Shown in pieces: positions 1 through 13,004 of a stretch of 64,000 nt of DNA. A program made the translations under genes and the position numbers. Source of the stretch: Streptomyces sp. MST-110588 (GTDB taxonomy: Bacteria > Actinomycetota > Actinomycetes > Streptomycetales > Streptomycetaceae); assembly GCF_022695595.1 (NCBI RefSeq), contig NZ_CP074380.1:5586001-5650000 (forward strand), in the 5' to 3' direction. How positions within the stretch are numbered: the first letter of the stretch is position 1; each line of letters opens with the position of its first letter. The notes below the pieces were generated by a model. It made no database searches. It was given only the letters and a program-made list of their open reading frames with translations, and had not been told where the DNA came from.

Positions 1-3782
<3,782 letters not shown>

Positions 3783-3883
3783 GACCGCCCACTTCAGTAA
3801 CTCGGTGCTTATAGGCGCGCTCAGTCTGTCACTCTGGCAGTGGCGTGTTTGGCGCTATTGCGGAACTGCTCGGGAGTTGCTCA
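3783..3883. promoter_or_regulatory. divergent promoter region, kinase / SpoIIE phosphatase
   Basis: About 100 bp separates the two divergent start codons. A TATAAG hexamer on the minus strand (3808-3813) is a possible -10 for the kinase. I see no convincing -35. On the plus strand a GGGAG ribosome-binding site (3872-3876) precedes the phosphatase ATG. Confidence 0.4.
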
Positions 3884-6661
3884 ATGTGGACGCCGACTTC
3901 ATCACCGAGGGACGTCGCCGGGGCGCGTGCGGCGGCCCGTACCGGAGCCGGTCAGCCCGCTGCCGGTACGTGCGGCGCGGGTGCGTGCGGGGAGCGGGAC
4001 GGCACGGACGGCGGCCGGTCCGGCGCCGCGCCGGGCCGCGGCGCGCCCGCGTCCACCGGCCCCTTCGCCGCGGCGCCCGCGCCCGCCTCCGGGCCTGCGT
4101 CCGGGCCCGCGCCCGCCGCCGGTCTTCCCTCCGGCTCTCCTCCCGTCCTTCCTTCCGGTTCTCCTTCCGCTTGTGCCTCCGCACCGGCCGGCTCCTCTCC
4201 AGAGCAGGCCTCCGTTCCCGCCGGCGCCGGCCCGCCCACCGAGGCGGGCCGCGGTGGTTGCGAGGGCGGTTCCGGTACGGACAGCGACGCCGGCGGCAAG
4301 GCCCGCCCCGGTGCCGGGCCGGATCACGGCCCCAGGACCGAGGGCACCGCCGGTTCCGGGGACGGCAGGGGTTCCGGGCCCGGCCCCGGCCTCGGGACCG
4401 GTACAGCATCGACCGGTACGGCATCGACCGGTACGGCGTCCGTGCCCGGCCCGGGTTCCGCTTCCCGTTCCGAAAGCTCCCCCGCGAGCACTTCTTCCGT
4501 GAGCGCGTCCTCGTCCGCGGACACCGCCTCTCGCGCGAACGCTTCCGACGTCGACACCCACGGCGGTACGGGCCGCGCCCCCGACAGCGGTACGGGCCGC
4601 GCCCCCGACGGCGCGCCCGCGACGGCCCCCGGCCTCGGACCCGGAACCGGTCCGGGGTCCGGATCCGGCCCCGGCGCCGGATCCGGTATCGATGCCGCTG
4701 TCGATCCCGGTCTTGACTGCGGTGTCGGTTCCGCCGCGCCCGGCGGCGCGCACGGTGGAGGCGGCAGCACCCGCCGGGGCCGGCTGCCCGGCAATCCGAG
4801 CGCCGCCGCTGCCGCCCGCCAGTTCGTACGGGCCTCCCTCGCCGACTGGATCTCGCGGGGGCTCCCCGGCGCCGAATCCCTCGACGACCGCCTGGCCGAC
4901 GAAGCGGTCCTCCTGGTCAGCGAACTGGTCACCAACGCGGTGGTGCACGCGGGCACGGCCGTGGAGCTGATGGCCCGGCTGGAAGCCGACGGGCCGCGCG
5001 CGGCGCTGGTCTTCGAGGTGTCCGACCACCACCCGGCCCGCGCCGTACGGGGCCACCACGAGACCGCGCCGACCGAGAGCAGCGGCCACGGCCTGCAACT
5101 GGTCGGCGCGCTCGCCGAGTCCTGGGGCGTGACCTACCGCCGCGACATGAAGAGCGTGTGGCTGCGGCTGATCGCCGACGAGGCGGACCGCCCGGACACC
5201 TGGAACCTGCCGTCCTCCTACGACGAGCAGGCCCTCCAGCGCGGGCTGCGCGCCGCCGAGCTGCTGGCGCCCTCACCGCAGCGTGCCGCGCTGCGCCGGG
5301 CCGACGCGGACTGGATCAACCACGGCGCGCTGTCCTTCCTCGCCGAGGCCTCCGACCTGCTCGCCGGTCAGTTGGACGTCGACCAGGCCGCCTCCGTCAC
5401 GGCGCAGTTGCTCGTACCGAGACTGGCGGACTGGTGCGCGGTGTGGCTCTACGACGGGGGCGCGCCCGGCGGCGGCCCGGGGGAGGGCGGCCAGCCGCGG
5501 CTGGCCCGCGTCTGGCACTCCAACGAGGCGCGGATCGAGGCGCTGCGCATGGTGCTGGAGAAGGACCCGCCGGTGCCCGACCGGGCGGGCCGGGGCGGAC
5601 AGCCCGCGGGTCCGGCCGGCCCCGCGGTGCCCTGGCCCTGGCCCCAGGAACCGTGCGGATACGGGCCGGGCGGCGCGGCGCTGGCCTGCCCGCTGGTCGC
5701 CGGCGGGCGCCGGCACGGCACGCTGCTGCTCGGCCGGGCCGGACTGATGCGCTTCCCCGACGAGGTCAGAGGGCTGATCGAGGATCTGGCGCGGCGCGCG
5801 GCCCAGGCCATCGCCACCGCCCGCGCCTACGCCCGCCAGGAGCGCATCAGCCAGGTCCTCCAGCGCAGGCTGCTGCCCGCCGGGCGGGTGACGGTGCCCG
5901 GAATCGAGTCCTCGGTGGTCTACGAGCCGCGCGAGGGCGCCTGGGCGGGCGGCGACTTCTGGGACCTGTTCGAGGCCGGTGGCGGACGCTGGTGCTTCGC
6001 GCTGGGCGATGTGTGCGGCAGCGGCCCCGAGGCGGCGGCGGTGACCGGCCTGGCCCGGCCCGTACTGCGTCTGCTGGCGCGGGACGGCTTCGGGGTCGCG
6101 GAGGTCCTGGACCGGCTCAACAAGACCATGGCGCGGGAGGCCGCCGACTCGGTGGCGGCGGTGGCGGCGGCGGTCGTCGCGGCCGGCAGCGTACTGGAGC
6201 CGGCCGTCGAATTCCGGGACGAGGGTGAGCAGGCCCGCTTCCTGTCCCTCCTGTACGGCGAGATCGTGCCCTATCCGGGGCCCGGCGGCGGCGCCCGCTG
6301 CACCCTCGCCAGCGCCGGCCACCCGCTTCCGCTGGTGCTGGGCGCCGACGGCAAGGTCCGGGTCGTGGCGGCCCCGCAGGTGCTGCTCGGCGTCATGGAG
6401 AACGCGGCGTACGAGAGCGAGTCCTTCGACCTCCTGCCGGGCGAGAGCCTGCTGTGCGTCACGGACGGGGTGACCGAGCGCCGGTCGGGCCGCCGGCTGT
6501 TCGACGACGAGGACGGGCTGGCGGCCACCCTCGCGGCCTGCACCGGCCTGAACGCCTCCGGCATCGCCGCATACCTCCGGCGCGCCGTGCACGACTTCGA
6601 CTCGGCACCGCCGGACGACGATCTGGCCATGCTGGTGCTCCAGGCGGCCTGGCCCCAGTAG
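3884..6661 (+). CDS. SpoIIE-family PP2C phosphatase with RsbW-like ATPase and GAF domains
   Basis: Predicted Ser/Thr phosphatase acting on anti-sigma-factor antagonists in partner-switching regulation. Residues 1-300 are a disordered Gly/Pro/Ser/Ala-rich stretch. A HATPase_c_3 (RsbW-like) domain follows at ~306-430, with the N-box [11 protein letters not shown]. Then come a GAF-like region (~472-640) and a PP2C SpoIIE domain (~655-920) with the metal motifs GGDFWD and [11 protein letters not shown]. Start: ATG 3884 has GGGAG seven bases upstream and is preferred over an in-frame GTG at 3845. 925 aa. Combining kinase-like and phosphatase domains in one chain is common in Streptomyces regulators. 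The targets cannot be read from the sequence. Confidence 0.9.
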   Translation: MWTPTSSPRDVAGARAAARTGAGQPAAGTCGAGACGERDGTDGGRSGAAPGRGAPASTGPFAAAPAPASGPASGPAPAAGLPSGSPPVLPSGSPSACASAPAGSSPEQASVPAGAGPPTEAGRGGCEGGSGTDSDAGGKARPGAGPDHGPRTEGTAGSGDGRGSGPGPGLGTGTASTGTASTGTASVPGPGSASRSESSPASTSSVSASSSADTASRANASDVDTHGGTGRAPDSGTGRAPDGAPATAPGLGPGTGPGSGSGPGAGSGIDAAVDPGLDCGVGSAAPGGAHGGGGSTRRGRLPGNPSAAAAARQFVRASLADWISRGLPGAESLDDRLADEAVLLVSELVTNAVVHAGTAVELMARLEADGPRAALVFEVSDHHPARAVRGHHETAPTESSGHGLQLVGALAESWGVTYRRDMKSVWLRLIADEADRPDTWNLPSSYDEQALQRGLRAAELLAPSPQRAALRRADADWINHGALSFLAEASDLLAGQLDVDQAASVTAQLLVPRLADWCAVWLYDGGAPGGGPGEGGQPRLARVWHSNEARIEALRMVLEKDPPVPDRAGRGGQPAGPAGPAVPWPWPQEPCGYGPGGAALACPLVAGGRRHGTLLLGRAGLMRFPDEVRGLIEDLARRAAQAIATARAYARQERISQVLQRRLLPAGRVTVPGIESSVVYEPREGAWAGGDFWDLFEAGGGRWCFALGDVCGSGPEAAAVTGLARPVLRLLARDGFGVAEVLDRLNKTMAREAADSVAAVAAAVVAAGSVLEPAVEFRDEGEQARFLSLLYGEIVPYPGPGGGARCTLASAGHPLPLVLGADGKVRVVAAPQVLLGVMENAAYESESFDLLPGESLLCVTDGVTERRSGRRLFDDEDGLAATLAACTGLNASGIAAYLRRAVHDFDSAPPDDDLAMLVLQAAWPQ

Positions 6662-6846
6662 AAGCAGCCACCCGCCGACGCTGCCTCCGCCGGTGCCGTC
6701 CCCGTCGGTGCCGTCCCCGTTCCCCGTCGGCGCCGTCCGCCGTCGGCCCTGTCTACGGCCCATAGGCCACGTACCCCCACAGGCCCGCCCTTCCGCCCCC
6801 CCGTACACCTCCCCGCTCGGCCGGCCGGGGAACCCTCGGCATGGCG

Positions 6847-6859
6847 GACAATGGGAGGT
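6847..6859 (+). promoter_or_regulatory. leaderless-type -10 of hemW
   Basis: GACAAT at 6847-6852 lies seven bases before the ATG at 6860. Transcription would start at or next to the start codon. The GGGAGG directly before the ATG is too close to serve as a normal Shine-Dalgarno site. Confidence 0.5.
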
Positions 6860-8092
6860 ATGCCTTCCGCACTGCCTGATGGTGAGCCCATGCCCGACGA
6901 CGGGGCGCTGCCCCCTCATGCCCTGGCGGGAGCGGGCGGCCGGCCCCTCGGGTTCTATCTGCACGTGCCGTACTGCGCGACCCGCTGCGGCTACTGCGAT
7001 TTCAACACCTACACCGCCACCGAGCTGCGCGGCTCCGGCGGCGCGCTCGCCTCGCGGGAGAACTACGCGCAGACCGTCGCCGAGGAGATCCGGCTGGCCC
7101 GCAAGGTGCTCGGGGACGACCCGCGGCCGGTGGAGACCGTCTTCGTCGGCGGCGGCACCCCGACCCTGCTGCCCGCCGCCGACCTGGGGCGGATGCTCGC
7201 CGCCATCCGGGAGGAGTTCGGCCTGGCCGAGGGCGCGGAGATCACCACGGAGGCGAACCCCGAGTCGGTGGACCCGCGCTACCTGGAGGAGCTGCGCGCG
7301 GCCGGGTTCAACCGTGTCTCCTTCGGGATGCAGAGCGCGCGGCAGCACGTACTGAAGATCCTGGACCGTACGCACACCCCCGGCCGCCCGGAGGCGTGTG
7401 TCGCCGAGGCGCGGGCGGCCGGCTTCGAACACGTCAACCTCGACCTGATCTACGGGACGCCGGGGGAGAGCGAGGAGGACTGGCGGGCGAGCCTGGACGC
7501 GGCGATCGGCGCGGGCCCCGACCATGTGTCGGCGTACGCGCTGATCGTGGAGGAGGGGACCCAGCTCGCCCGCCGCATCCGCCGCGGCGAGGTCCCGATG
7601 ACCGACGACGACGTGCACGCCGACCGCTACCTGATCGCCGAGGAGGCGCTGACCGCGGCGGGCTTTGGGTGGTACGAGGTCTCGAACTGGGCGACCGGTG
7701 AGGCGGGCCGGTGCCGCCACAACGAGCTGTACTGGACCGGCGCCGACTGGTGGGGCGCGGGCCCCGGCGCGCACAGCCACGTCGGCGGCGTGCGCTGGTG
7801 GAACGTCAAGCACCCCGGCGCGTACGCCCAGGCGCTGGCGGCGGGCCGCTCACCGGGCGCGGGCCGCGAGGTCCTGCCCGAGGAGGACCGCCGCGTCGAA
7901 CGCATCCTTTTGGAGCTGCGTCTCGCGGCCGGCTGCCCCCTGGACATCCTCGCCCCGGCCGGTGCCCGCGCCGCCGCCCGGGCGCTGGCCGACGGTCTGC
8001 TGGAGCCCGCCCCGTACCAGGCGGGACGCGCCGTACTGACCCTGCGCGGACGGCTGCTGGCGGACGCGGTGGTCAGGGACCTGGTGGACTGA
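6860..8092 (+). CDS. hemW: radical SAM protein HemW (coproporphyrinogen III oxidase-like heme chaperone)
   Basis: HemN-like radical SAM enzyme of the HemW subgroup, thought to deliver heme rather than oxidise coproporphyrinogen. The 4Fe-4S/SAM motif CATRCGYC supplies C39, C43 and C46. It is followed by the SAM-binding GGGTPTLL motif and the conserved NLDLIYGTPGE segment. 410 aa, a normal length for the family. ATG 6860 is preferred because of the adjacent -10 box; ATG 6851 and ATG 6890 are in-frame alternatives. In many actinobacteria hemW sits just upstream of hrcA-dnaJ. Here three small genes intervene. Confidence 0.9.
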   Translation: MPSALPDGEPMPDDGALPPHALAGAGGRPLGFYLHVPYCATRCGYCDFNTYTATELRGSGGALASRENYAQTVAEEIRLARKVLGDDPRPVETVFVGGGTPTLLPAADLGRMLAAIREEFGLAEGAEITTEANPESVDPRYLEELRAAGFNRVSFGMQSARQHVLKILDRTHTPGRPEACVAEARAAGFEHVNLDLIYGTPGESEEDWRASLDAAIGAGPDHVSAYALIVEEGTQLARRIRRGEVPMTDDDVHADRYLIAEEALTAAGFGWYEVSNWATGEAGRCRHNELYWTGADWWGAGPGAHSHVGGVRWWNVKHPGAYAQALAAGRSPGAGREVLPEEDRRVERILLELRLAAGCPLDILAPAGARAAARALADGLLEPAPYQAGRAVLTLRGRLLADAVVRDLVD

Positions 8093-8203
8093 TCACTCAC
8101 TTGAGTGAACTGGTTTCGCTACGCCGAGTGTCCGCCTGTGCCGTCCTTAGTCTGGCGCCGTAAATGCGGCGACAGAAAACGACAGGCCAGGGAAACGACC
8201 GCT

Positions 8204-8773
8204 GTGGATGAACGCCGGATGCCGGAGCTCTTGGAGAACCTTCAGGTTCCCGACGGCCTCAAGGCCGAGCTCCTCCGGGGGGAAATCGTGCTGACGGCGA
8301 GCCCGGATTGGGTCCACAACTGCATCGTTACGGATGTGATGGACCAGATCCCGCGACAGCGTTGGCGGCGCGTTCAGACGCAGGATGTCGACATCCTCGG
8401 TGAGAACAGCGAGCCGGTGCCCGACCTCGTGGTGCTGGAGCGCGGTGCCGGACCGGTGTCCGGGCGGCTGCTTCCCTCCGCCGTCCTCACGCTGCTCGTG
8501 GAAGTCGTCTCCAGGACCAGCGTCGAACGTGACTACGACATCAAGCGCTCCGTTTATGCGGCGGGCCGGGTTCCCGCCTACTTGATCATCGATCCCCTCA
8601 TAGGACGGTGCGTCCTGCTCACCGAGCCCACCGGCAGCGGCGACGGCGCCGATTACGCCGTGCAACGCATCACCGAGTTCGGCGATCCGGTGCCGCTGGA
8701 CCTGCTGGACGTCGGACTGGACACCCGTGCGTTCAGGACGCTTCCCCACGCTGGGCGGCACTCCCGGCCGTGA
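8204..8773 (+). CDS. Uma2-family (DUF820) putative PD-(D/E)xK nuclease
   Basis: 189 aa. The motif series fits the Uma2 restriction-endonuclease-like fold: an early E in LLRGEIV, then PDLVVLE, LLVEVVS, a conserved D and K in RDYDIKRSVYA, and AYLIID. Uma2 genes are multi-copy in Streptomyces and their substrates are unknown. The GTG start at 8204 has AGGGAA about nine bases upstream; the frame is open from an ATG at 8105 without a good ribosome-binding site. The 3' end overlaps the convergent DUF3097 gene by 41 bp. Confidence 0.8.
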   Translation: MDERRMPELLENLQVPDGLKAELLRGEIVLTASPDWVHNCIVTDVMDQIPRQRWRRVQTQDVDILGENSEPVPDLVVLERGAGPVSGRLLPSAVLTLLVEVVSRTSVERDYDIKRSVYAAGRVPAYLIIDPLIGRCVLLTEPTGSGDGADYAVQRITEFGDPVPLDLLDVGLDTRAFRTLPHAGRHSRP

Positions 8774-9593
8774 CGAAGTCGATCAGTTCCTCCACCCGTC
8801 CCAGCAGCGCCGGTTCGACGTCCTTGTAGGAGCGTACGGAGGACAGGATGCGCTGCCAGGCCGCGCCGGTGTTCTGCGGCCAGCCCAGTGCCCGGCACAC
8901 GCCCGTCTTCCAGTCCTGGCCGCGCGGTACGGACGGCCAGGCCGGTATGCCGACGGAGGACGGCTTCACGGCCTCCCAGACGTCGATGTACGGGTGGCCG
9001 ACGATCAGGACATCGGGGTCGGTGACCGACGCCGCGATACGGGACTCCTTGGAGCCCGGAACGAGGTGGTCGACCAGGACGCCGAGGCGGGCGTCCGGGC
9101 CGGGGGAGAAGGAGCGCACGACGGCGGGCAGGTCGTCGATGCCCTCCAGGTACTCCACGACGACGCCCTCGATGCGCAGGTCGTCGCCCCACACCCGTTC
9201 GACCAGTTCGGCGTCGTGGCGGCCTTCCACGTAGATGCGTCCGGCGCGTGCCACCCGGGCGCGCGCTCCCGGGACGGCCAGTGAGCCGGATGCCGTACGG
9301 GCCGGGCGGCCGGCCGTGGCACCTCCCTGGGCGCCGCGGGGGCGTACGAGAGTGACGACCTGGCCCTCCAGCAGGAAGCCGCGCGGCTCCATGGGGAAGA
9401 CCCGGTGCTTGCCGAAGCGGTCCTCCAAGGTGACCGTCGGACCCTGGGCGGATTTCTCGCACCGGACCACCGCGCCGCAAAAGCCCGTGGTGGCCTCTTC
9501 GACCACCAGGTCCACCGCCGCCTCGACCTGTGGCGCGGGCCGCTGCTTCTTCCACGGGGGCGTGAGATCGGGACCGTACTGTCTGCTGCGCAT
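8733..9593 (-). CDS. DUF3097 family protein
   Basis: 286 aa, soluble, conserved in actinobacteria, of unknown function. The start MRSRQYGPDL at ATG 9593 is typical, as are the central IYVEGRHDAELVERVWGDD and LVDHLVPGSKE segments. The latter resemble TOPRIM-like acidic motifs, but that is my inference. TATCGT seven bases before the ATG suggests a leaderless transcript. It overlaps the convergent Uma2 gene at its 3' end and lies downstream of the MBL hydrolase on the same strand. Confidence 0.85.
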   Translation of the reverse strand: MRSRQYGPDLTPPWKKQRPAPQVEAAVDLVVEEATTGFCGAVVRCEKSAQGPTVTLEDRFGKHRVFPMEPRGFLLEGQVVTLVRPRGAQGGATAGRPARTASGSLAVPGARARVARAGRIYVEGRHDAELVERVWGDDLRIEGVVVEYLEGIDDLPAVVRSFSPGPDARLGVLVDHLVPGSKESRIAASVTDPDVLIVGHPYIDVWEAVKPSSVGIPAWPSVPRGQDWKTGVCRALGWPQNTGAAWQRILSSVRSYKDVEPALLGRVEELIDFVTAGSAAQRGEAS

Positions 9594-9621
9594 TGGACAG
9601 ACGATAGGAAGCTTCGGCAGG

Positions 9622-10359
9622 TCAGGAGGGCGACACGCCGAAGCGGCGGCACAGCTCGGCACGCTGCGCACGGACGAAAGGGGCATCCACGACAGCGCCG
9701 TGTCCCGGGACGTAGACCGCGTCCTCGCCACCGAGGGCCAGCAGCCGGTCCAGCGCCGCCGGCCACCGGTCGGGCGCCGCGTCCGGCCCGGCCTGCGGTG
9801 CGCCGGACTCCTCGACCAGGTCGCCGCAGAAGACGACCGCGGGGGTGCCGGGCCCGGCGGGGACCAGGACCGCCAGGTCGTGGGCGGTGTGCCCGGGGCC
9901 GGCCACGGCCAGCACCACCTGCCGGCCGCCGAGATCCAGGACGTGTTCGCCGTGGACCGGGTGGCGCGGGCGGACGAGCAGATCGGTGGCCTCGGCGGCG
10001 GCGTCCGGGTCGGCCCCGTGCCGTACGGCGTCGGCGCGCAGGCCGTCCTTGTCGCGGGCCAGCAGCTCCGCCAGCCCGGCCGCGCCGAAGACCTCCACCC
10101 CGGCGAAGGCGGCCGTCCCCAGGACGTGATCGAAATGGGCGTGGGTGAGCGCTACGTGTGTCACCTCACGGCCGCCCGTCAGCCCGCGGATCTGCCGGCG
10201 CAGCCCGGCGCCGTCCGCGATCGTGGCGCCCGTATCGATGACCAGTACCCCCGCCGAGCCGATGACCAGGCCGATCGTCTCGTCCCAGCCGGGCATCCGG
10301 CGCCGTGCGACGCCCGCGCCGAGCTGTTCCCACCCGGCCTCTTCCCAACTCCTTTGCAT
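9622..10359 (-). CDS. MBL-fold metallo-hydrolase
   Basis: 245-aa metallo-beta-lactamase-fold hydrolase with the metal motif THAHFDH (H73, H75, D77, H78), a later GPGHTAHD, the bridging Asp in FCGDLVEESG and the final VPGHGAVV. No signal peptide, so probably cytoplasmic. The substrate is not predictable; related proteins include glyoxalase-II-like and lactonase-like enzymes. ATG 10359 is preceded by TAGCGT and a six-base gap, a leaderless-type promoter. The DUF3097 gene follows 28 bp downstream and may be co-transcribed. Confidence 0.88.
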   Translation of the reverse strand: MQRSWEEAGWEQLGAGVARRRMPGWDETIGLVIGSAGVLVIDTGATIADGAGLRRQIRGLTGGREVTHVALTHAHFDHVLGTAAFAGVEVFGAAGLAELLARDKDGLRADAVRHGADPDAAAEATDLLVRPRHPVHGEHVLDLGGRQVVLAVAGPGHTAHDLAVLVPAGPGTPAVVFCGDLVEESGAPQAGPDAAPDRWPAALDRLLALGGEDAVYVPGHGAVVDAPFVRAQRAELCRRFGVSPS

Positions 10360-10483
10360 ACCAAGACGCTAGCCGTATCGCGGTAGCGTTGCCCGCCGGG
10401 CCGCGGCGGGAGCGACCCGGACGGAAGGGGGAAGGACGGCGGCGCCGGGCGGGCCGCCGTGAGAGGCGTCATGCCGACCGCCC

Positions 10484-10514
10484 TTGCCCTGGCCGTGTGA
10501 CCCGGCCGTACACT
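10484..10514 (+). promoter_or_regulatory. hrcA-dnaJ promoter
   Basis: TTGCCC (10484-10489) and TACACT (10509-10514) are spaced 19 bp. The predicted start is near 10521, so the CIRCE element falls immediately downstream, the usual arrangement for HrcA repression. Confidence 0.55.
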
Positions 10515-10524
10515 GGCACAGGGT

Positions 10525-10551
10525 CTGGCACTCGGCCCCTGTGAGTGCCAG
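10525..10551 (+). promoter_or_regulatory. CIRCE operator (HrcA binding site)
   Basis: The sequence is CTGGCACTC, nine bases, then GAGTGCCAG: a perfect 9-9-9 inverted repeat. It matches the CIRCE consensus TTAGCACTC-N9-GAGTGCTAA except at the two outermost positions (TTA to CTG and TAA to CAG), which remain complementary. It precedes hrcA, so the operon is probably autoregulated. Confidence 0.9.
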
Positions 10552-10603
10552 GCGGATGACCTGGAACAAGCCGAAGAAGACGGCCGGACTGGAGGTGTGC
10601 GCG

Positions 10604-11620
10604 ATGCTCAGTGAACGCAGGCTCGAAGTGCTGCGCGCCATCGTCCAGGACTATGTCGGTACCGAGGAACCGGTCGGGTCCAAGGCGCTCACCGAGCGCC
10701 ACAAGCTCGGCGTCTCCCCGGCCACAGTCCGTAACGACATGGCGGCGCTGGAGGACGAGGGTTTCATCGCCCAGCCTCATACGAGCGCCGGGCGGATCCC
10801 GACCGACAAGGGATACCGCCTCTTCGTCGACAAGCTGGCGGGCGTCAAGCCCCTGTCCACCCCGGAGCGGCGGGCCATCCAGAACTTCCTGGACGGCGCC
10901 GTCGACCTGGACGACGTGGTGGGGCGCACCGTCCGGCTGCTGGCACAGCTCACCCGGCAGGTCGCCGTCGTGCAGTACCCGTCGCTGACGCGCTCCACGG
11001 TGCGCCACGTCGAACTGCTGCTGCTGGCGCCGGCCCGGCTGATGCTCGTCCTGATCACGGACACCGGACGGGTCGAACAGCGCATGGTGGACTGCCCGGC
11101 GCCGTTCAGCGAGATGTCCCTGGCGGACCTGCGGGCACGGCTGAACAGCCGGGTCGTGGGCCGCCGGTTCACCGACGTCCCGCAACTGGTGCAGGACCTG
11201 CCGGAATCCTTCGAGCAGGAGGACCGCGGCACGGTCTCGACAGTGCTGTCGGTGTTGCTGGAGACTCTGGTCGAGGAGACCGAGGAGCGGCTGATGATCG
11301 GCGGAACCGCCAATCTCACGCGCTTCGGACATGATTTCCCACTGACCATCCGGCCGGTGCTGGAGGCCCTTGAGGAGCAGGTGGTGCTCCTCAAACTGCT
11401 CGGAGAGGCCAAGGACTCCGGCATGACCGTACGCATCGGGCACGAGAACGCCCACGAGGGCCTGACGTCCACATCGGTCGTCGCGGTCGGCTACGGTTCG
11501 GGCGACGAGGCAGTGGCCAAACTCGGCGTGGTCGGACCGACCCGCATGGACTACCCCGGAACGATGGGAGCGGTACGCGCAGTGGCACGTTACGTCGGAC
11601 AGATCCTGGCGGAGTCGTAA
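10604..11620 (+). CDS. hrcA: heat-inducible transcription repressor HrcA
   Basis: 338-aa repressor of class I heat-shock genes. The N-terminal winged-helix begins [18 protein letters not shown] and includes [16 protein letters not shown]. The C-terminal GAF-like dimerisation domain ends with [20 protein letters not shown], a hallmark of HrcA. ATG 10604 has GGAGGT seven bases upstream. In actinobacteria HrcA binds CIRCE and is helped to fold by GroEL. A CIRCE element lies in its own leader. dnaJ starts directly after the stop codon, so the two are translationally coupled. Confidence 0.97.
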   Translation: MLSERRLEVLRAIVQDYVGTEEPVGSKALTERHKLGVSPATVRNDMAALEDEGFIAQPHTSAGRIPTDKGYRLFVDKLAGVKPLSTPERRAIQNFLDGAVDLDDVVGRTVRLLAQLTRQVAVVQYPSLTRSTVRHVELLLLAPARLMLVLITDTGRVEQRMVDCPAPFSEMSLADLRARLNSRVVGRRFTDVPQLVQDLPESFEQEDRGTVSTVLSVLLETLVEETEERLMIGGTANLTRFGHDFPLTIRPVLEALEEQVVLLKLLGEAKDSGMTVRIGHENAHEGLTSTSVVAVGYGSGDEAVAKLGVVGPTRMDYPGTMGAVRAVARYVGQILAES

Positions 11621-12754
11621 GTGGCCACGGACTATTACGCGGTCCTGGGCGTACGGCGCGATGCCTCGCAGGACGAGATCAAGAAGGCTTTCCGGCGGCT
11701 GGCGCGCGAGCTCCACCCGGACGTGAACCCCGATCCCAAGACCCAGGAGCGGTTCAAGGAGATCAACGCCGCCTACGAGGTGCTGTCGGACCCGCAGAAG
11801 AAGCAGGTCTACGACCTCGGCGGCGACCCGCTCTCCCAGTCGGGCGGCGGCGGAGCGGGCGGCTTCGGCGCCGGCTTCGGCAACTTCTCCGACATCATGG
11901 ACGCCTTCTTCGGACAGGCGTCGCAGCGCGGACCGCGCTCGCGCACCCGGCGCGGCCAGGACGCGATGATCCGGCTCGACATCGAGCTGGACGAGGCGGC
12001 CTTCGGCACGACCAAGGACATCCAGGTCGACACGGCCGTCGTCTGCACGACGTGCAGCGGCGAGGGCGCGGCGCCCGGGACTTCGGCGCAGACCTGTGAC
12101 ATGTGCCGCGGCCGGGGTGAGGTCTCCCAGGTCACCCGGTCCTTCCTGGGCCAGGTCATGACCTCGCGCCCGTGCCCGCAGTGCCAGGGCTTCGGTACGG
12201 TCGTGCCGACCCCGTGCCCGGAGTGCGCCGGTGACGGCCGCATCCGTTCGCGCCGTACGCTGACCGTCAAGATCCCGGCCGGTGTCGACAACGGGACGCG
12301 CATCCAGCTCGCGGGCGAGGGTGAGGTCGGCCCCGGCGGCGGCCCCGCCGGTGACCTGTACGTCGAGATCCACGAGCTGCCGCATCCGGTCTTCCAGCGG
12401 CGCGGCGATGACCTGCACTGCACGGTCACCATCCCGATGACGGCGGCGGCGCTGGGCACCAAGTGCCCGCTGGAGACGCTGGACGGGGTGGAGGAGGTCG
12501 ACATCCGGCCCGGCACGCAGTCCGGCCAGTCGATCCCGCTGCACCAGCGCGGCGTGACGCATCTGCGCGGCGGCGGACGCGGTGACCTCGTCGTACACGT
12601 CGAGGTGCAGACCCCCACCAAGCTCGACCCCGAGCAGGAGGAACTGCTGCGCCGCCTCGCCAAGCTCCGCGGCGAGGAACGCCCCACGGGACAGTTCCAG
12701 CCGGGGCAGCAGGGGCTGTTCTCGCGGTTGAAGGATGCGTTCAACGGGCGGTAG
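11621..12754 (+). CDS. dnaJ: molecular chaperone DnaJ
   Basis: 377-aa Hsp40 co-chaperone that stimulates DnaK ATPase. The J domain has HPD at 32-34. A short Gly/Phe-rich linker (~76-95) and four zinc-binding repeats follow: CTTCSGEG, CDMCRGRG, CPQCQGFG and CPECAGDG. The C-terminal substrate-binding domain comes last. The GTG start at 11621 abuts the hrcA stop. This is the HrcA-linked DnaJ2-type copy and not the dnaK-operon copy. The last 18 codons and the bases after the stop are part of a 104-bp tandem repeat that runs on past the gene. Confidence 0.97.
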   Translation: MATDYYAVLGVRRDASQDEIKKAFRRLARELHPDVNPDPKTQERFKEINAAYEVLSDPQKKQVYDLGGDPLSQSGGGGAGGFGAGFGNFSDIMDAFFGQASQRGPRSRTRRGQDAMIRLDIELDEAAFGTTKDIQVDTAVVCTTCSGEGAAPGTSAQTCDMCRGRGEVSQVTRSFLGQVMTSRPCPQCQGFGTVVPTPCPECAGDGRIRSRRTLTVKIPAGVDNGTRIQLAGEGEVGPGGGPAGDLYVEIHELPHPVFQRRGDDLHCTVTIPMTAAALGTKCPLETLDGVEEVDIRPGTQSGQSIPLHQRGVTHLRGGGRGDLVVHVEVQTPTKLDPEQEELLRRLAKLRGEERPTGQFQPGQQGLFSRLKDAFNGR

Positions 12755-12961
12755 GTCTGTGCCGACCGGGGGTCCGGGGGTTGCCTCCGGGTGAGAGGGG
12801 TCAGCCGGGGCAGCAGGGGCTGTTCTCGCGGTTGAAGGACGCGTTCAACGGGCGGTAGGTCTGTGTCGGCCGGGGGTCCGGGGGTTGTCCCCGGGTGAGG
12901 GGGGTCAGCCGGGGCAGCAGGGGCTGTTCTCGCGGTTGAAGGACGCGTTCAACGGGCGGCA
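12698..12961 (+). repeat. 104-bp tandem repeat copying the dnaJ 3' end
   Basis: Unit starts at 12698, 12802 and 12906, period 104 bp: two full copies and about 56 bp of a third. Each unit begins with the DNA for the DnaJ tail QPGQQGLFSRLKDAFNGR. The two full copies carry its stop codon followed by a G-rich spacer; the partial copy ends at GGCGGCAGG instead. Only copy one is in the gene; the others are untranslated duplicates with a few substitutions. This fills the 250-bp gap between dnaJ and the nitronate monooxygenase gene. Confidence 0.95.
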
Positions 12962-13004
12962 GGCCCGGTTCAGTGGAGGGCGGTGGGCGTGACACGATGT
13001 GGTC

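Noticed and set aside
8093..8108. TCACT-N2-AGTGA inverted repeat after hemW as an operator
   Set aside because: Arms are only five bases and there is no clear promoter next to it; chance is likely.
8653..9555. 300-codon minus-strand open frame overlapping DUF3097
   Set aside because: It is Arg/Gly/Pro-rich with no motif; the DUF3097 frame is the recognised one.
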